28,711 nt of DNA. Origin: Pelargonium cotyledonis (lineage: Eukaryota > Streptophyta > Magnoliopsida > Geraniales > Geraniaceae). Of this stretch, positions 10,660 to 20,275 are shown in pieces. A program made the translations under genes and the position numbers. The notes under the pieces are model-generated. The model was not told where the DNA came from. It saw only the letters and a list, made by a program, of their open reading frames with translations, and did no database searches. Location: assembly GCA_036897625.1 (NCBI GenBank), contig JAYMTA010000441.1:1-28711 (forward strand). The letters run 5' to 3'. Within the stretch, counting starts at the first letter, position 1. Every line of letters starts with the position of its first letter.

Positions 10660-11471
10660 GACCAGTTGGGTCATGTAAATAAGAGATCGGTGGTGCAGCT
10701 GGCGGAAAGAGATCGGGGCCGTAGACCGTGTGAAGGGATGGGACTGAAAACGGTATGGTGATTAATGAGGCCAAGCAGGTGGCAGCTGCCAGTTGGAACC
10801 ATCGGTTAACGTACGGCACATAGAGAATTGATTTTTTTTTTTTTTTTAATAAAATTGTTTGTTCCATGTTTTGACTTTTGAGTGCTAAAAAAAAATAGGC
10901 ACGTAACATGAGAATTTTGATTGCAGGAGATGCTTCACATGTGCACTCATTTTAAATAGGTATTGTTAAAGTATAAGACAAATATCATAGTGTTTATAGA
11001 CATTAATCGTGAAATAAAAAGTGAAACACATGTGAATGGTATATATCACATGAAACAAACATATGATAATTGAATTTCACAATATACTTCTTCATCCATT
11101 AATTTTAATTAAAATCTAAATATTATTAGTAGTTGTTGTCTAATTATTGTTTGTTTTACCCTCTTGCTCGATAATAACGATGGAGAGCGAGAAAATGATC
11201 ATTTTTTACGTACACAAAAATGATTTCTTATCACCTAGCTGTTTGGTAGGTATTAATTCACAAACACAATTTGTGTCCACATTTATGAAGTATGTTTATA
11301 AGATTCCTAACTCAACTTGTCACAGTATTCCATCAACACATTATTTGTACAGTACATGCATATGCAAACTGAGATGCTTGCACAAATGCTCAACCTATAG
11401 TGTGTATAAAATCCATTTTCTATCTTAGACATTTCAGTTCCAACCTGAAATACTTGCCCGACTCTAAAGAT
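10660..11471. other. Intergenic region without a recognised gene
   Basis: AT-rich DNA with a T homopolymer at about 10831-10847. It must include distal promoter of the zinc-ribbon gene and the 3'UTR of the PPR gene. No coding or RNA feature is recognisable. Confidence 0.55.
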
Positions 11472-14400
11472 CTAGAATCTTGAATCATCCGAATCGTCAT
11501 CAGACTCGTCATCATACTCATCATCATATTCATCATCAAACTCGTCATCTATCTCATCATCAAACTCGTCATCAGTTCTTTCCTTATCTGGAGACTCATC
11601 TTCAAAAGCATATCGCATCTGTTTTTTTACCATGTAGACAAGATCATTCCTCCTGGCAACTTTTAAAGCAGCACAGACAGCCATGAACAACGTTTTGTTG
11701 GGCTCAATCTCTCCACATTTGAGTAGGGTGTATATTCGCTTCAGACCTTCAACCATACGAGCTTTCCCGTAACAACCAGCTATATTAACGTAAGTGACAA
11801 TGTCTGGTTTGAGGCCATAATCCTGCATTTTTTTGTATATGTTTAGAGCCTTATCAATTTCCCCCGTCATCTCATAAGCCTTGATTGCAACATTGTAGGC
11901 AAAGGAAGCAAGAACCACATCAGCTTTTATGAAAGTTTCACAGGTCCTCAGTGCAAAACCATGCAGACCCACTGCATTGGAAATGGAAGTAATGATGGCT
12001 TCACAAGCATAAGGTTTCCCTTCCATATAAGCTGACTCTAGCTGCATCACAACTTCACTAGGAACATTTCCCTTCTTCAAAACAGTAATTAATATTCTCA
12101 TCGTAGCGTTATTAGGCAAAAGCTTTTGAGGTACCACCTCATGAAACAATTCAACACACTCGCGTAATTGCCCACTTGTAGCATAGCCGCTCATTGCCTG
12201 GTTAAAAGAAACAATGTTCCATGGTATGCCATTCTTTTTTAGCTCCTCGACGGTATTATTGAATTCATGAAACATGTTCATTGTCTTGTAAAGTTGCATC
12301 ATTATCGTAAATGAATAATGATCTGCCAGGCCATTTTTCTTCAAATTTTCAAAAACAAATTCGGCTTCAGATACTAGCCCAAAATCTGCAAAGAGGCCAA
12401 TCATACTATTTGATGCAACAACATCCAAACCATCCCCCATAGCTTCCATCCTCTCATAGATAGCTTTTGCCCCTTCCAAGGACCCTAACTTGGCATAAGC
12501 CTTCACCATGGAAGTCAACACTACCTTATTTGCTGAAATCCCAGACTGTTCCATTTTTTGGAAATATTGAACAACTTCTTCAAATTCACCATATTCTGCA
12601 AGCCCGTTAATTAAAGATCCATACACAAATTCATTCGCTTTTACCCCAGCTCTCTCCATTTCTTGGAAGACATCAACTGCTTCAGAAAGCTGTTTGAGAC
12701 GCACATAGCATGCAATGACAGAAGAGTAAGTACGACAGGTGGGTATAAATCCCAGTTCTTGCATTTCTGCCAAAAGGTCCATTGCTTGATCCACCATATC
12801 AGCTCCAGCAAACATTTGAATTAGAGACCTGTAAGTGCTCTGATCTGGCCATGTTCCTCGCTTTTTCATCTCTTTGAAGAGAGAAGAAGCTTTATCATAA
12901 AATTTTGCCTTACCGTAAGCTTTTAACATAACATTGTATTCCACCACACTCTCCTTTTTTTCAATGGAATCTCTTTTTCTGAAGAATAATAACTCAGTTT
13001 CAGCCCAAAGACCCTTTTCAGCAAAAGTGTTCATCAATGAAACACGCATCTTTGAAGAAAAGCTACCGCAAAACTGATATTTCTTAAGAAGGTCACTAGC
13101 TCTATCAAGTAGTCCTTCCTTAACATACATATTTATGATGCTAGGAAGAGAATACTCATCAATAGCCAGACCAGATTTCTCCATGTCTTCAATCACAACA
13201 TCAACTTCCCGAACCATATTCCTCTCACATAATGCATGAAGAATAGCTCTATTGGTCACAACATCAGGAAAAAGACCCAACTCCCCGATCCTCCAATAAC
13301 ACTTCAAGGCAGCATCAATATCCCCAGCATTAGCATACAAAGATAAGAATGTGTTGTAAGTCTTTGTATCAGGAGACAGACCCCTTTTTTCCATCTCATT
13401 AAGCAAAGCTTCTGCCTCCCATAAATACCCATTAGTTCCACAAGTAAAGATCATAGTGTTGAAAGTAAGAGTATCCATCGCCACCCCATACTTCAACATT
13501 TCAGCAAATACATCAGCTGCATCCCTCAAACGCCCAGCCTTACCATACATATCAATCAAAGTATTATAAGTGGATGTTGGCATGGGCCTTTTCACAGAGG
13601 TCTCTGTCTCCTGTGAACCCAAACTAGGAGACCTCACTCCCGTCTTGAAAAGCTCAGTTAACAAAAAGTGCTTTAAACTGACTGGCTCTGAGCCATATTT
13701 GTCCTGGAAATCATCCATGGAATCAAAATCAAGACCATCCAAATCAACCCGCCCATTGCACCAGTCCTTATAGAACTTATCAGCTCGATCGAACTCTCCA
13801 GCATTTTTCAAGACCCGAACTATAGTGTTCAGCATAATTGCATCTGGGAAAACTCCCCTTTGCCTCATATGCTTAACCCACAAGAGCGATTCTTTAACAA
13901 AACCAGCTTTCTCATACACATCCACCAGGATCCCGTAAGTGTGGTTCGTAGGCAAAATACCGTCTTTTGCCATTCGAACCCAATAGAGCCTCATATCATC
14001 CCATTGCTGAGCTATGCCCAGTGCTCGAAGCACAATATTATAGTGATACACATCGGGAACATACTCCTCCTGCGAAAAGAAAAACTCGAAAACCCGGACA
14101 ACACTTTTCCAATCCCTCAGTGATTCGAGAACCACAGTCTGCTCTTTCCGGGTCAAATACTTGCCAAACGAATTAAGGGTTTTGTCAATGTCACGATCAC
14201 CCTCCAAAGACCTCACAATAGAAGTCAAGTGGCCGGCATGCTTCTTTTGCTTACTTTTAAAAATTAAAGGATTTTTCTCGGTGGGTACACCAGATGCTCT
14301 GGAACCACACTGAAGCTTAAACCTTGGAGAAACCTTCGTCCCTCCACAGGGGCTTATTAGCTTCTGGGCATGCGAGTATAGGATTGAATCAAGATTTTGA

Positions 14401-14540
14401 AAAGGGCTGTGGAGTCTAAACCCTGGCAAAACCCTATTTTTAAACGGAGAGGGGAGAGTTTGAAGCTTACTTGATGTGGAGAAGATGCAAATCTGGAAGC
14501 GTTCATGCCCTAAATCTCTGCAGCTGCAACTCTGAAGCAT
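11472..14540 (-). CDS. P-class pentatricopeptide repeat protein, At1g73710-like (intronless)
   Basis: A single exon encoding 1022 aa, close to the roughly 1000 aa of the family member At1g73710. The frame is open 27 codons further upstream but without an ATG, so the first ATG at 14540 (MLQSCSC) is chosen. The first 60 or so residues are rich in Ser, Arg and Leu and poor in acids, as in an organelle transit peptide. About 22 PPR motifs of about 35 residues follow, such as TSTYNTLIDMYGKAGRLRDA, TKTYNTFLSLYANAGDIDAA, VVEYNVMLKAYGKAKFYDKA and FAYNVAIKAYEMTGEIDKAL. They lack the L/S motifs and E/DYW domains of editing-type PPRs, which makes it P-class. Family knowledge: such proteins bind organellar RNA sequence-specifically and affect its stability, splicing or translation; the target here is unknown. 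The tail of about 40 residues is almost entirely Asp/Glu with Phe/Tyr. A telo-box lies in the leader or promoter. Confidence 0.93.
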   Translation of the reverse strand: MLQSCSCRDLGHERFQICIFSTSSKLQTLPSPFKNRVLPGFRLHSPFQNLDSILYSHAQKLISPCGGTKVSPRFKLQCGSRASGVPTEKNPLIFKSKQKKHAGHLTSIVRSLEGDRDIDKTLNSFGKYLTRKEQTVVLESLRDWKSVVRVFEFFFSQEEYVPDVYHYNIVLRALGIAQQWDDMRLYWVRMAKDGILPTNHTYGILVDVYEKAGFVKESLLWVKHMRQRGVFPDAIMLNTIVRVLKNAGEFDRADKFYKDWCNGRVDLDGLDFDSMDDFQDKYGSEPVSLKHFLLTELFKTGVRSPSLGSQETETSVKRPMPTSTYNTLIDMYGKAGRLRDAADVFAEMLKYGVAMDTLTFNTMIFTCGTNGYLWEAEALLNEMEKRGLSPDTKTYNTFLSLYANAGDIDAALKCYWRIGELGLFPDVVTNRAILHALCERNMVREVDVVIEDMEKSGLAIDEYSLPSIINMYVKEGLLDRASDLLKKYQFCGSFSSKMRVSLMNTFAEKGLWAETELLFFRKRDSIEKKESVVEYNVMLKAYGKAKFYDKASSLFKEMKKRGTWPDQSTYRSLIQMFAGADMVDQAMDLLAEMQELGFIPTCRTYSSVIACYVRLKQLSEAVDVFQEMERAGVKANEFVYGSLINGLAEYGEFEEVVQYFQKMEQSGISANKVVLTSMVKAYAKLGSLEGAKAIYERMEAMGDGLDVVASNSMIGLFADFGLVSEAEFVFENLKKNGLADHYSFTIMMQLYKTMNMFHEFNNTVEELKKNGIPWNIVSFNQAMSGYATSGQLRECVELFHEVVPQKLLPNNATMRILITVLKKGNVPSEVVMQLESAYMEGKPYACEAIITSISNAVGLHGFALRTCETFIKADVVLASFAYNVAIKAYEMTGEIDKALNIYKKMQDYGLKPDIVTYVNIAGCYGKARMVEGLKRIYTLLKCGEIEPNKTLFMAVCAALKVARRNDLVYMVKKQMRYAFEDESPDKERTDDEFDDEIDDEFDDEYDDEYDDESDDDSDDSRF
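11485..11576 (-). repeat. 12-bp-period coding minisatellite (acidic tail of the PPR protein)
   Basis: Tandem GATGAYGAR-NNN units encode repeated D-D-E-F/Y/I/S tetrapeptides at the C-terminus of the PPR gene. About seven imperfect units are visible. Confidence 0.8.
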
Positions 14541-14590
14541 TTCTCGGCTGTCGTGGCTTTGCTTCCGGAAGCAAATAGATTTTGTTTGTT

Positions 14591-14598
14591 TAGGGTTT
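14591..14598 (-). promoter_or_regulatory. Telo-box in the leader or proximal promoter of the PPR gene
   Basis: Minus strand reads AAACCCTA within ATAAACCCTAAAC, 51 bp upstream of the chosen ATG. Telo-boxes near the transcription start are common in plant genes for ribosome and organelle gene expression. Position relative to the transcription start is unknown. Confidence 0.5.
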
Positions 14599-14640
14599 AT
14601 AAAACCACATAAACATCTCAAATTCAGATTAATTCCTCAG

Positions 14641-15713
14641 AACCTCAACCTGAAGAACCTTTGATGCAAGTGCACTTCTTTTTCTTTTGTCTTTCGTCAG
14701 ACACGTCAGTTCAATTCCCCAACCCCTAATCCAACTTTCTTAATCTTCAATTAATTTATTATTTATGCTGTATGAATAACAAAATTCTGTAAATAAATTC
14801 AAGTTAAGTTTCATTAAAGTTTTGTGACGTGTGAGAATGTAAATGGTGATGTCACACCAGCAAATTCATTCTAAAAGAGTGTGTAATTTTCTTAAATAAA
14901 AAAATAATACACTATTAACAAAACTCGATTTGATAACCTACTTAAAATTAGTTAGTTACTGAGTTGGAAAAAAAAATTGGTTAGTCACCAACACCAAGTG
15001 ATAGAGTAGATAAATGCTATCTTTTTATTTTTGAGAGCTTGGTTTTAAGTCACTTTCAATATAATGTATTGATATATTAAGTTTGTATGGCATGAGTTGT
15101 AATGTTTAAAAATTAATATATTTTATTTTCACGATGGCCCGAGTGACCCAACATTCAAGGATTGGGTTGGGATACATAAAGTGTAAATATGAAAATCTTG
15201 AGAAGGGGATCGCAAACGATAGACTACTCATGTTGAGGCTCTTGAGTTGAGAAACCTCATGTGTAGGTTTGGAAAATTTTGAAACCCTGTTGGTAATTTT
15301 TATATAGGAATCAAGTGTTCACGTGAAGAGTCTGGGGAGTCCGAGGGTCCATGAATTGTTTGGGGTTTAAGAGAAATATGAGACCCAATTTGTATGTAGT
15401 CACGTGTATGCATGAGCATAACAAAAATAGAATACTTTTATTTAAGATTTGGACTAGACGAATGCAAAGGGATATCAAATGTAAACATATGCCGGTAAGT
15501 ATCTAAATTACACAACAAGATACATTAGTATAGTATCATTAAGCCATTAGTATAGTATCATTAAGCCATGTACATTTTGCATCCTATATGTAAAGGTAAA
15601 AAGAATCAACTGTATACATCTCCACGCAATGCACCACCATTTTTACTTCACAAAATCTTGTGTGCAGATACAAATGTGGAGTCCATCTACTGGTGTGAGT
15701 ACTATTGTCCAAT
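14641..15713. other. Intergenic region between the PPR promoter and the SCAMP 3' end
   Basis: AT-rich DNA. No gene is recognised. It holds a 22-bp tandem duplication at 15523-15566 and, next to the SCAMP stop, that gene's 3'UTR. A minus-strand AATAAA lies near 15437-15442, roughly 270 nt past the SCAMP stop, and is a possible poly(A) signal. Confidence 0.55.
15523..15566. repeat. Exact 22-bp tandem duplication
   Basis: The unit beginning CATTAGTATAGTATC and ending ATTAAGC occurs twice head to tail (15523-15544 and 15545-15566) with no mismatch, which implies a recent duplication. Confidence 0.9.
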
Positions 15714-18700
15714 TCAGAGGTCCATCATGGTCCTGGCTGCAGCTTGACCGCCTTGACGCTTCATCTCTGCAGCTTTGCCACTGCCTCGGAAGTACGTATA
15801 AACTTGCTGCATATCGGGAAACAAATCAAGGTTGCGTGTTCAGTAGGAACCAATAGGAAACATAAGCCCCTCGGGAGAGGAATGATGTTTAAGTAGGATT
15901 TCAAACCTGAATAACCCATATGCTCAACAATGATTCCAAGCAGAAAAACCCGAATCCAATGAAGTAGAAAGTCTGCATATCCAGATTTAAGTGTTATTCA
16001 ACCCGGGGGCATCAACAGAAAACCTATGACATAATGTTCTTCCAAATTGATGCTTACCCTAAGCAAAGAATTGCCGTTGAGAAGGCCTAATGCGGGTAAG
16101 ATACCTCTATTCACATGATCAAACCACAAAACACGATCAGTGGTGAAGGACAGAGCTGATAACAATACTAGTATAAAAGGCTAGCATTAAAACCCTTGGA
16201 GCAGACAGATGAGTCAACTGACCACTAATTTCAACTAAACCTAAACATGGCCTTCTTTTGTAAATGATACGCGTAGTATTTTTCAACTCTCTACTTTCAT
16301 TTGTTTCATCAACATGATCTATCAAAGCAATATGACAGTCAAATCCTCTAAATGATGTGAGATAACTTACGCCAGCGATTTTCCCTTGAAAACAACTGGA
16401 GGCGCAATTGCAGCAATGACACAAAAGCAAATGTGAACCTAAAAGAAGACAATGAAGGAGCAAACATAAGGCTTAACTGAAAACATTTCCCACACACAAG
16501 CAAGATTCATATAACACCTTCACTGAGCGTACCGGGTAAGTCAAGAAAAACAGCCCAAACTTCAGGGCACTATCAGTCCTGTAAAACAAGCACAAAATTC
16601 AATAACTGAAATCTAACGCATAACAACCACCAAATTTAAGAAGAATTATAGGATAAAGCCAAGGACATCTGACAAACAATAGAAAACTTTTAGACCGCAT
16701 GAGCTTAATGAGGAGTAAAAATGGGAAAGTACCTCATAGCACGATAGAGGGGGCGATACCACAACATGTAGGCTCCAGGAACCCCAACTATGAGGTAGAT
16801 TATGGATAAAAACCAAATTGTTGGACCTAATGGAAAAGGCACATTTAGCCTGCATAATAAAGATTAACAGTACTAGGAACAACAACAACAATAATACTAG
16901 CTTCAAAAACCCACCCTCTCCAAAAATCCAAGCTGTGGTAACTGCCACAAAGTTCCATGTTAGACAGATCGACAAACCTGCAATGTCACAAAAAATTAAG
17001 AACTCAAGTTACTGCAGGCACCTGGACTAATTTTGTATTGAAAGATCTTTCAGTGCCTCACTACAGTCAATAGATCCACCTCAACCTGACTAACCAGATA
17101 TATGGAAGATCTATATCTCTACATCGAAAATGAATAAATCAGATATCTTCATTTTCAATGAACATGACACGACAATATGCATAGAACAATAAGCAAATTA
17201 GCAAATAGATATGAAGAGATAAAATCATAAAAATGGTGTTTTAATTGTTCTGGGGTAGATTTTCTAGCAATACATTATCGCAATAATTACCAACACATTA
17301 AAAGGGACTAACATACCTAGTAATGTTGTGAACGCAACGTATTGTATATTTTGTAGATGGATAGGTATTTCACTTGCAATGTCATGATGGATAAGAGGGA
17401 AAAATGATGGCCAGTTTTTCTCCTCTATTACAATTCCAGCTGCCCAAAAACAAGAGCACAGCATGTAAACTACAATACTCATAAACCAGTCCTCATCAGA
17501 GCATAGGCATATACAAATATTCATTTACCACGGGCAATTGCATCTTCCCTCCGTTTTAATTCCTGCATAACATAAAGAAAGCTGATAACAAATTGCTTCA
17601 AGGATAATTGATCTTTAAGAACAATAAAATCAATACTAAAGTAAAATAACATATTGATTACATACAGTATCCCGCTTCAGATTTGAAGTTGAGATACATT
17701 TCACTATCATCGCAAGAAAGTAAATGATTCAAGAAATATATAAATACTGGAGGCAAGGGATTAAATTACTGCTGACATAGAATGCAGTAGGAAAATAAGG
17801 TAATATAAAATTAAGGTAATTCTGAATGACTTCATAATCCATGCAAATCATCGGTTAATAAGTGGCATTAGTTTACCTTCCCGGACATGTAAAAGCATTC
17901 CCTTGTTTTTTTACCACTACTTAATATAAATAGTATAATCATTCAAACAATGACTTTCATAACCAATGATACAAAACACAAACCAAAAAGCATTTTTTTT
18001 TAAGGGGCATCAAATTCATTTTGGCATCTCTAATTAGACAAGCGATTACCTGTTCTCTTCTGTTCAATTCAGCTTCTTTGGCTTCGAGTTCTCTCTCTTT
18101 TGCTCTTTGATCCTAGAACATTATATTTGTTAAAAAAACGAAATAGTCCATTCACAAAGAACATTCCATATCTTACAAATTCAGAAGCACCTTTGCATTA
18201 TTAAGAGGAATATCAACAGTCACACCACGGTCATGGGGTTCAGGAGGAAGGGGTGAAGGCCTTGAGGTTTCAGTGGGAATGCTTCCAGAATTCTAGAGAA
18301 ATGTTAACAATAACGTAATAAGACAAACATACAATCATCTACATAATTAGTACACAACACAAGAAGATGATGGATGCACTGAAAAGTGAAAACTACATTA
18401 ATTATTTTGCAATGTTCCAAGAACCTGTTAACAATCTCTATAATTAACAAGAAATTAAAAGCCAGTAGTCATGCTTGTATGTCATCATTCTAATAGAATA
18501 AAGCACCTAACTAATTTAACGGAAGCTATTCACATTCTTAAATAAATGAACTCCCAATTATTAGAAATGAAGGTGGGTAGAAGAAAGCAAACGCACGGTT
18601 GTATAAAAGGGGCCTCCACCATAATGAGCTCCTTTTCCTCTAGCTTGGTCCTGATGATAGTAAGCACACAACACTAGGCTATTTAAAGTAACATTATAGC

Positions 18701-19502
18701 AATAAATCAATCATGAATGCACATGAGAACAACATAACACCTTCATTTCATCAAATGAAGCCCACTAGATACACTACATGCTATATATAAACACTTAGGA
18801 TTTACATAATTAGACATCCAAAGGAGCCTATGACCTCCTACGGAAATTATAAGATCAAGCATAAGCAATATCACAAAACAAAAGATTAAACCAACTGCTG
18901 TGTTCGAGAATTTCTTGACAAGCTTCACTCGTCCAAGCATTTCATGAAATAGAGGGCTTTCATTACGCAGATGCAAGCTCCTAATCCAATTAAAACTACT
19001 CCGGGTTGCGTTTGGATTATTGGATATGATTTGAAATCAAGTGATAAGCCATTGTGAACAAACCAAATTTTCAATTTCAGAATTATAAATCAACCAACCC
19101 TACTTCAGCAATACTTACACAGCCCAAAGTTTCCAACTTTCTACAAATCTAAACATACCACGAGAGAACCCAAAATGTCAAATCATTAGAAAAATCAACA
19201 AAACATCAAAACCCAGATACATGATAATCAATATATATTAAAAAAAAAACTGACATTTCATTCAAACAAGCAAACATGCATAGATTCCAACAAAAGCAAG
19301 TTTACCAAAATCGCCATTATTGAAAAGCAAAATAAACAGAAATCAACAAGCCCATTCGCCACAATTATATTACAAGTCACGAACGAAATCAAAAACCACA
19401 AATTCCAACTACATTTGGCATACACATTGCGGGCTCGTGAGGAATTACCGCGAAGGGGTTGACCTCCTCTTCCTCGAAAGGATTGGGATCATAGCGGCTC
19501 AT
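15714..19502 (-). CDS. Secretory carrier-associated membrane protein (SCAMP), 13 exons
   Basis: Coding exons in transcription order: 19502-19449, 18650-18597, 18292-18191, 18112-18050, 17562-17529, 17439-17317, 16977-16915, 16826-16733, 16578-16533, 16438-16371, 16106-16058, 15972-15907, 15806-15714. All are GT-AG and in frame: 909 nt, 302 aa. The N-terminus [18 protein letters not shown] has two NPF motifs, which bind EH-domain endocytic proteins. A proline-rich part (RPSPLPPEP) follows, then a charged coiled coil ([20 protein letters not shown], residues 73-100) and [13 protein letters not shown]. Four membrane segments lie near 133-160, 168-188, 202-228 and 252-272; the loop after the second holds [19 protein letters not shown], the conserved E-peptide region. 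The tail is cytosolic ([17 protein letters not shown]). Family knowledge: SCAMPs act at the trans-Golgi/early endosome, plasma membrane and cell plate in plants. The exon 7/8 junction was set by family fit (GEGPTIWFL). The last residues depart from the usual ending. Spacing to the SRF stop is 773 bp. Confidence 0.92.
19004..19060. mobile_element. Possible MITE fragment in SCAMP intron 1
   Basis: GGTTGCGTTTGGATTATTGG resembles the left end of the element at 21698; the 14-mer GCGTTTGGATTATT is identical in both (19008-19021 and 21702-21715). I cannot find a matching right end, so the extent is a guess. Confidence 0.35.
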
Positions 19503-19745
19503 GGTAGTGAATCAAGGGCACTAAATTCTGGGAATAAAGTAGCTAACGAGATATTAGGATTGATGAGAAAGAGAAGGCGATTGGCAAGAGCGTTTTAAGG
19601 GGTCAATGAGCGTTGAAAATGATGATTATTGTGAGGGAGAGAGAGAGGAGATCAAAGGCTTTTTCTGGGTGATGTTTGTTTCCCGAGAAACTGGATATCA
19701 AAATTATAACAGAAACCGTTCGCGCGGGTGACGAGACAATGCCAT

Positions 19746-19753
19746 TTTATATA
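19746..19753 (-). promoter_or_regulatory. Candidate TATA box of the SCAMP gene
   Basis: Minus strand reads TATATAAA, about 245 bp upstream of the SCAMP ATG, implying a leader of a little over 200 nt. The surrounding DNA is AT-rich, so a chance match is possible. Confidence 0.35.
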
Positions 19754-20275
19754 TAACAGTGTGAAACGCAGTTTCATCACAGCTTATTTTTGGTTAGTTT
19801 AAATTAGAAGCTCATTTTCGGCTTCATATTATTATTATTTTCTTACATATTTTACATTATATATATAAAAACCTATATAGATTGATACGATATGATATTG
19901 TTGGCTAAAAGGGATTGAAACACACCACCAAACAATTTCATTATCAATAATTAATCAGTAACAAATGACTATTCCGAAACAATTGGGTTAGTATCTTACA
20001 TATTGTTGTATTATTTTTTGAAATAATACAGACATCATATATATTTCACACTTTAATAAACAATGGCTCCAAGCAAACTTTACAGCCAAAGAGGTTCCAT
20101 TCCATGGCAGATTGAGACTACTGCAACTAACAACATGCTCCTCTTTCGCGCAACACGTGTTGGCAGCTGCTGGCAGGTACAAGATCATATATCTTCACAT
20201 TTGCCAGCTCCGCGCACTGAGATCGTTAAAATCAAATGTTCAGGTCTTCAGATCTAAGTCAGCCTCACATTCGGT
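19754..20275. other. Intergenic region between SCAMP promoter and SRF 3' end
   Basis: Distal SCAMP promoter and the probable 3'UTR of the SRF gene (nearest the SRF stop). No other gene is recognised; short open frames here are unsupported. Confidence 0.55.

Noticed and set aside
14541..14621. Upstream extension of the PPR protein by 27 residues
   Set aside because: The frame is open but contains no ATG before 14540 and crosses the telo-box region, so it is treated as untranslated.
16849..16911. First SCAMP model using the GTTTTT donor and the TTATGCAG acceptor
   Set aside because: It keeps frame but inserts nine residues where family members read GEGPTIWFL. The alternative pair restores the consensus exactly, so it is kept only as a possible isoform.
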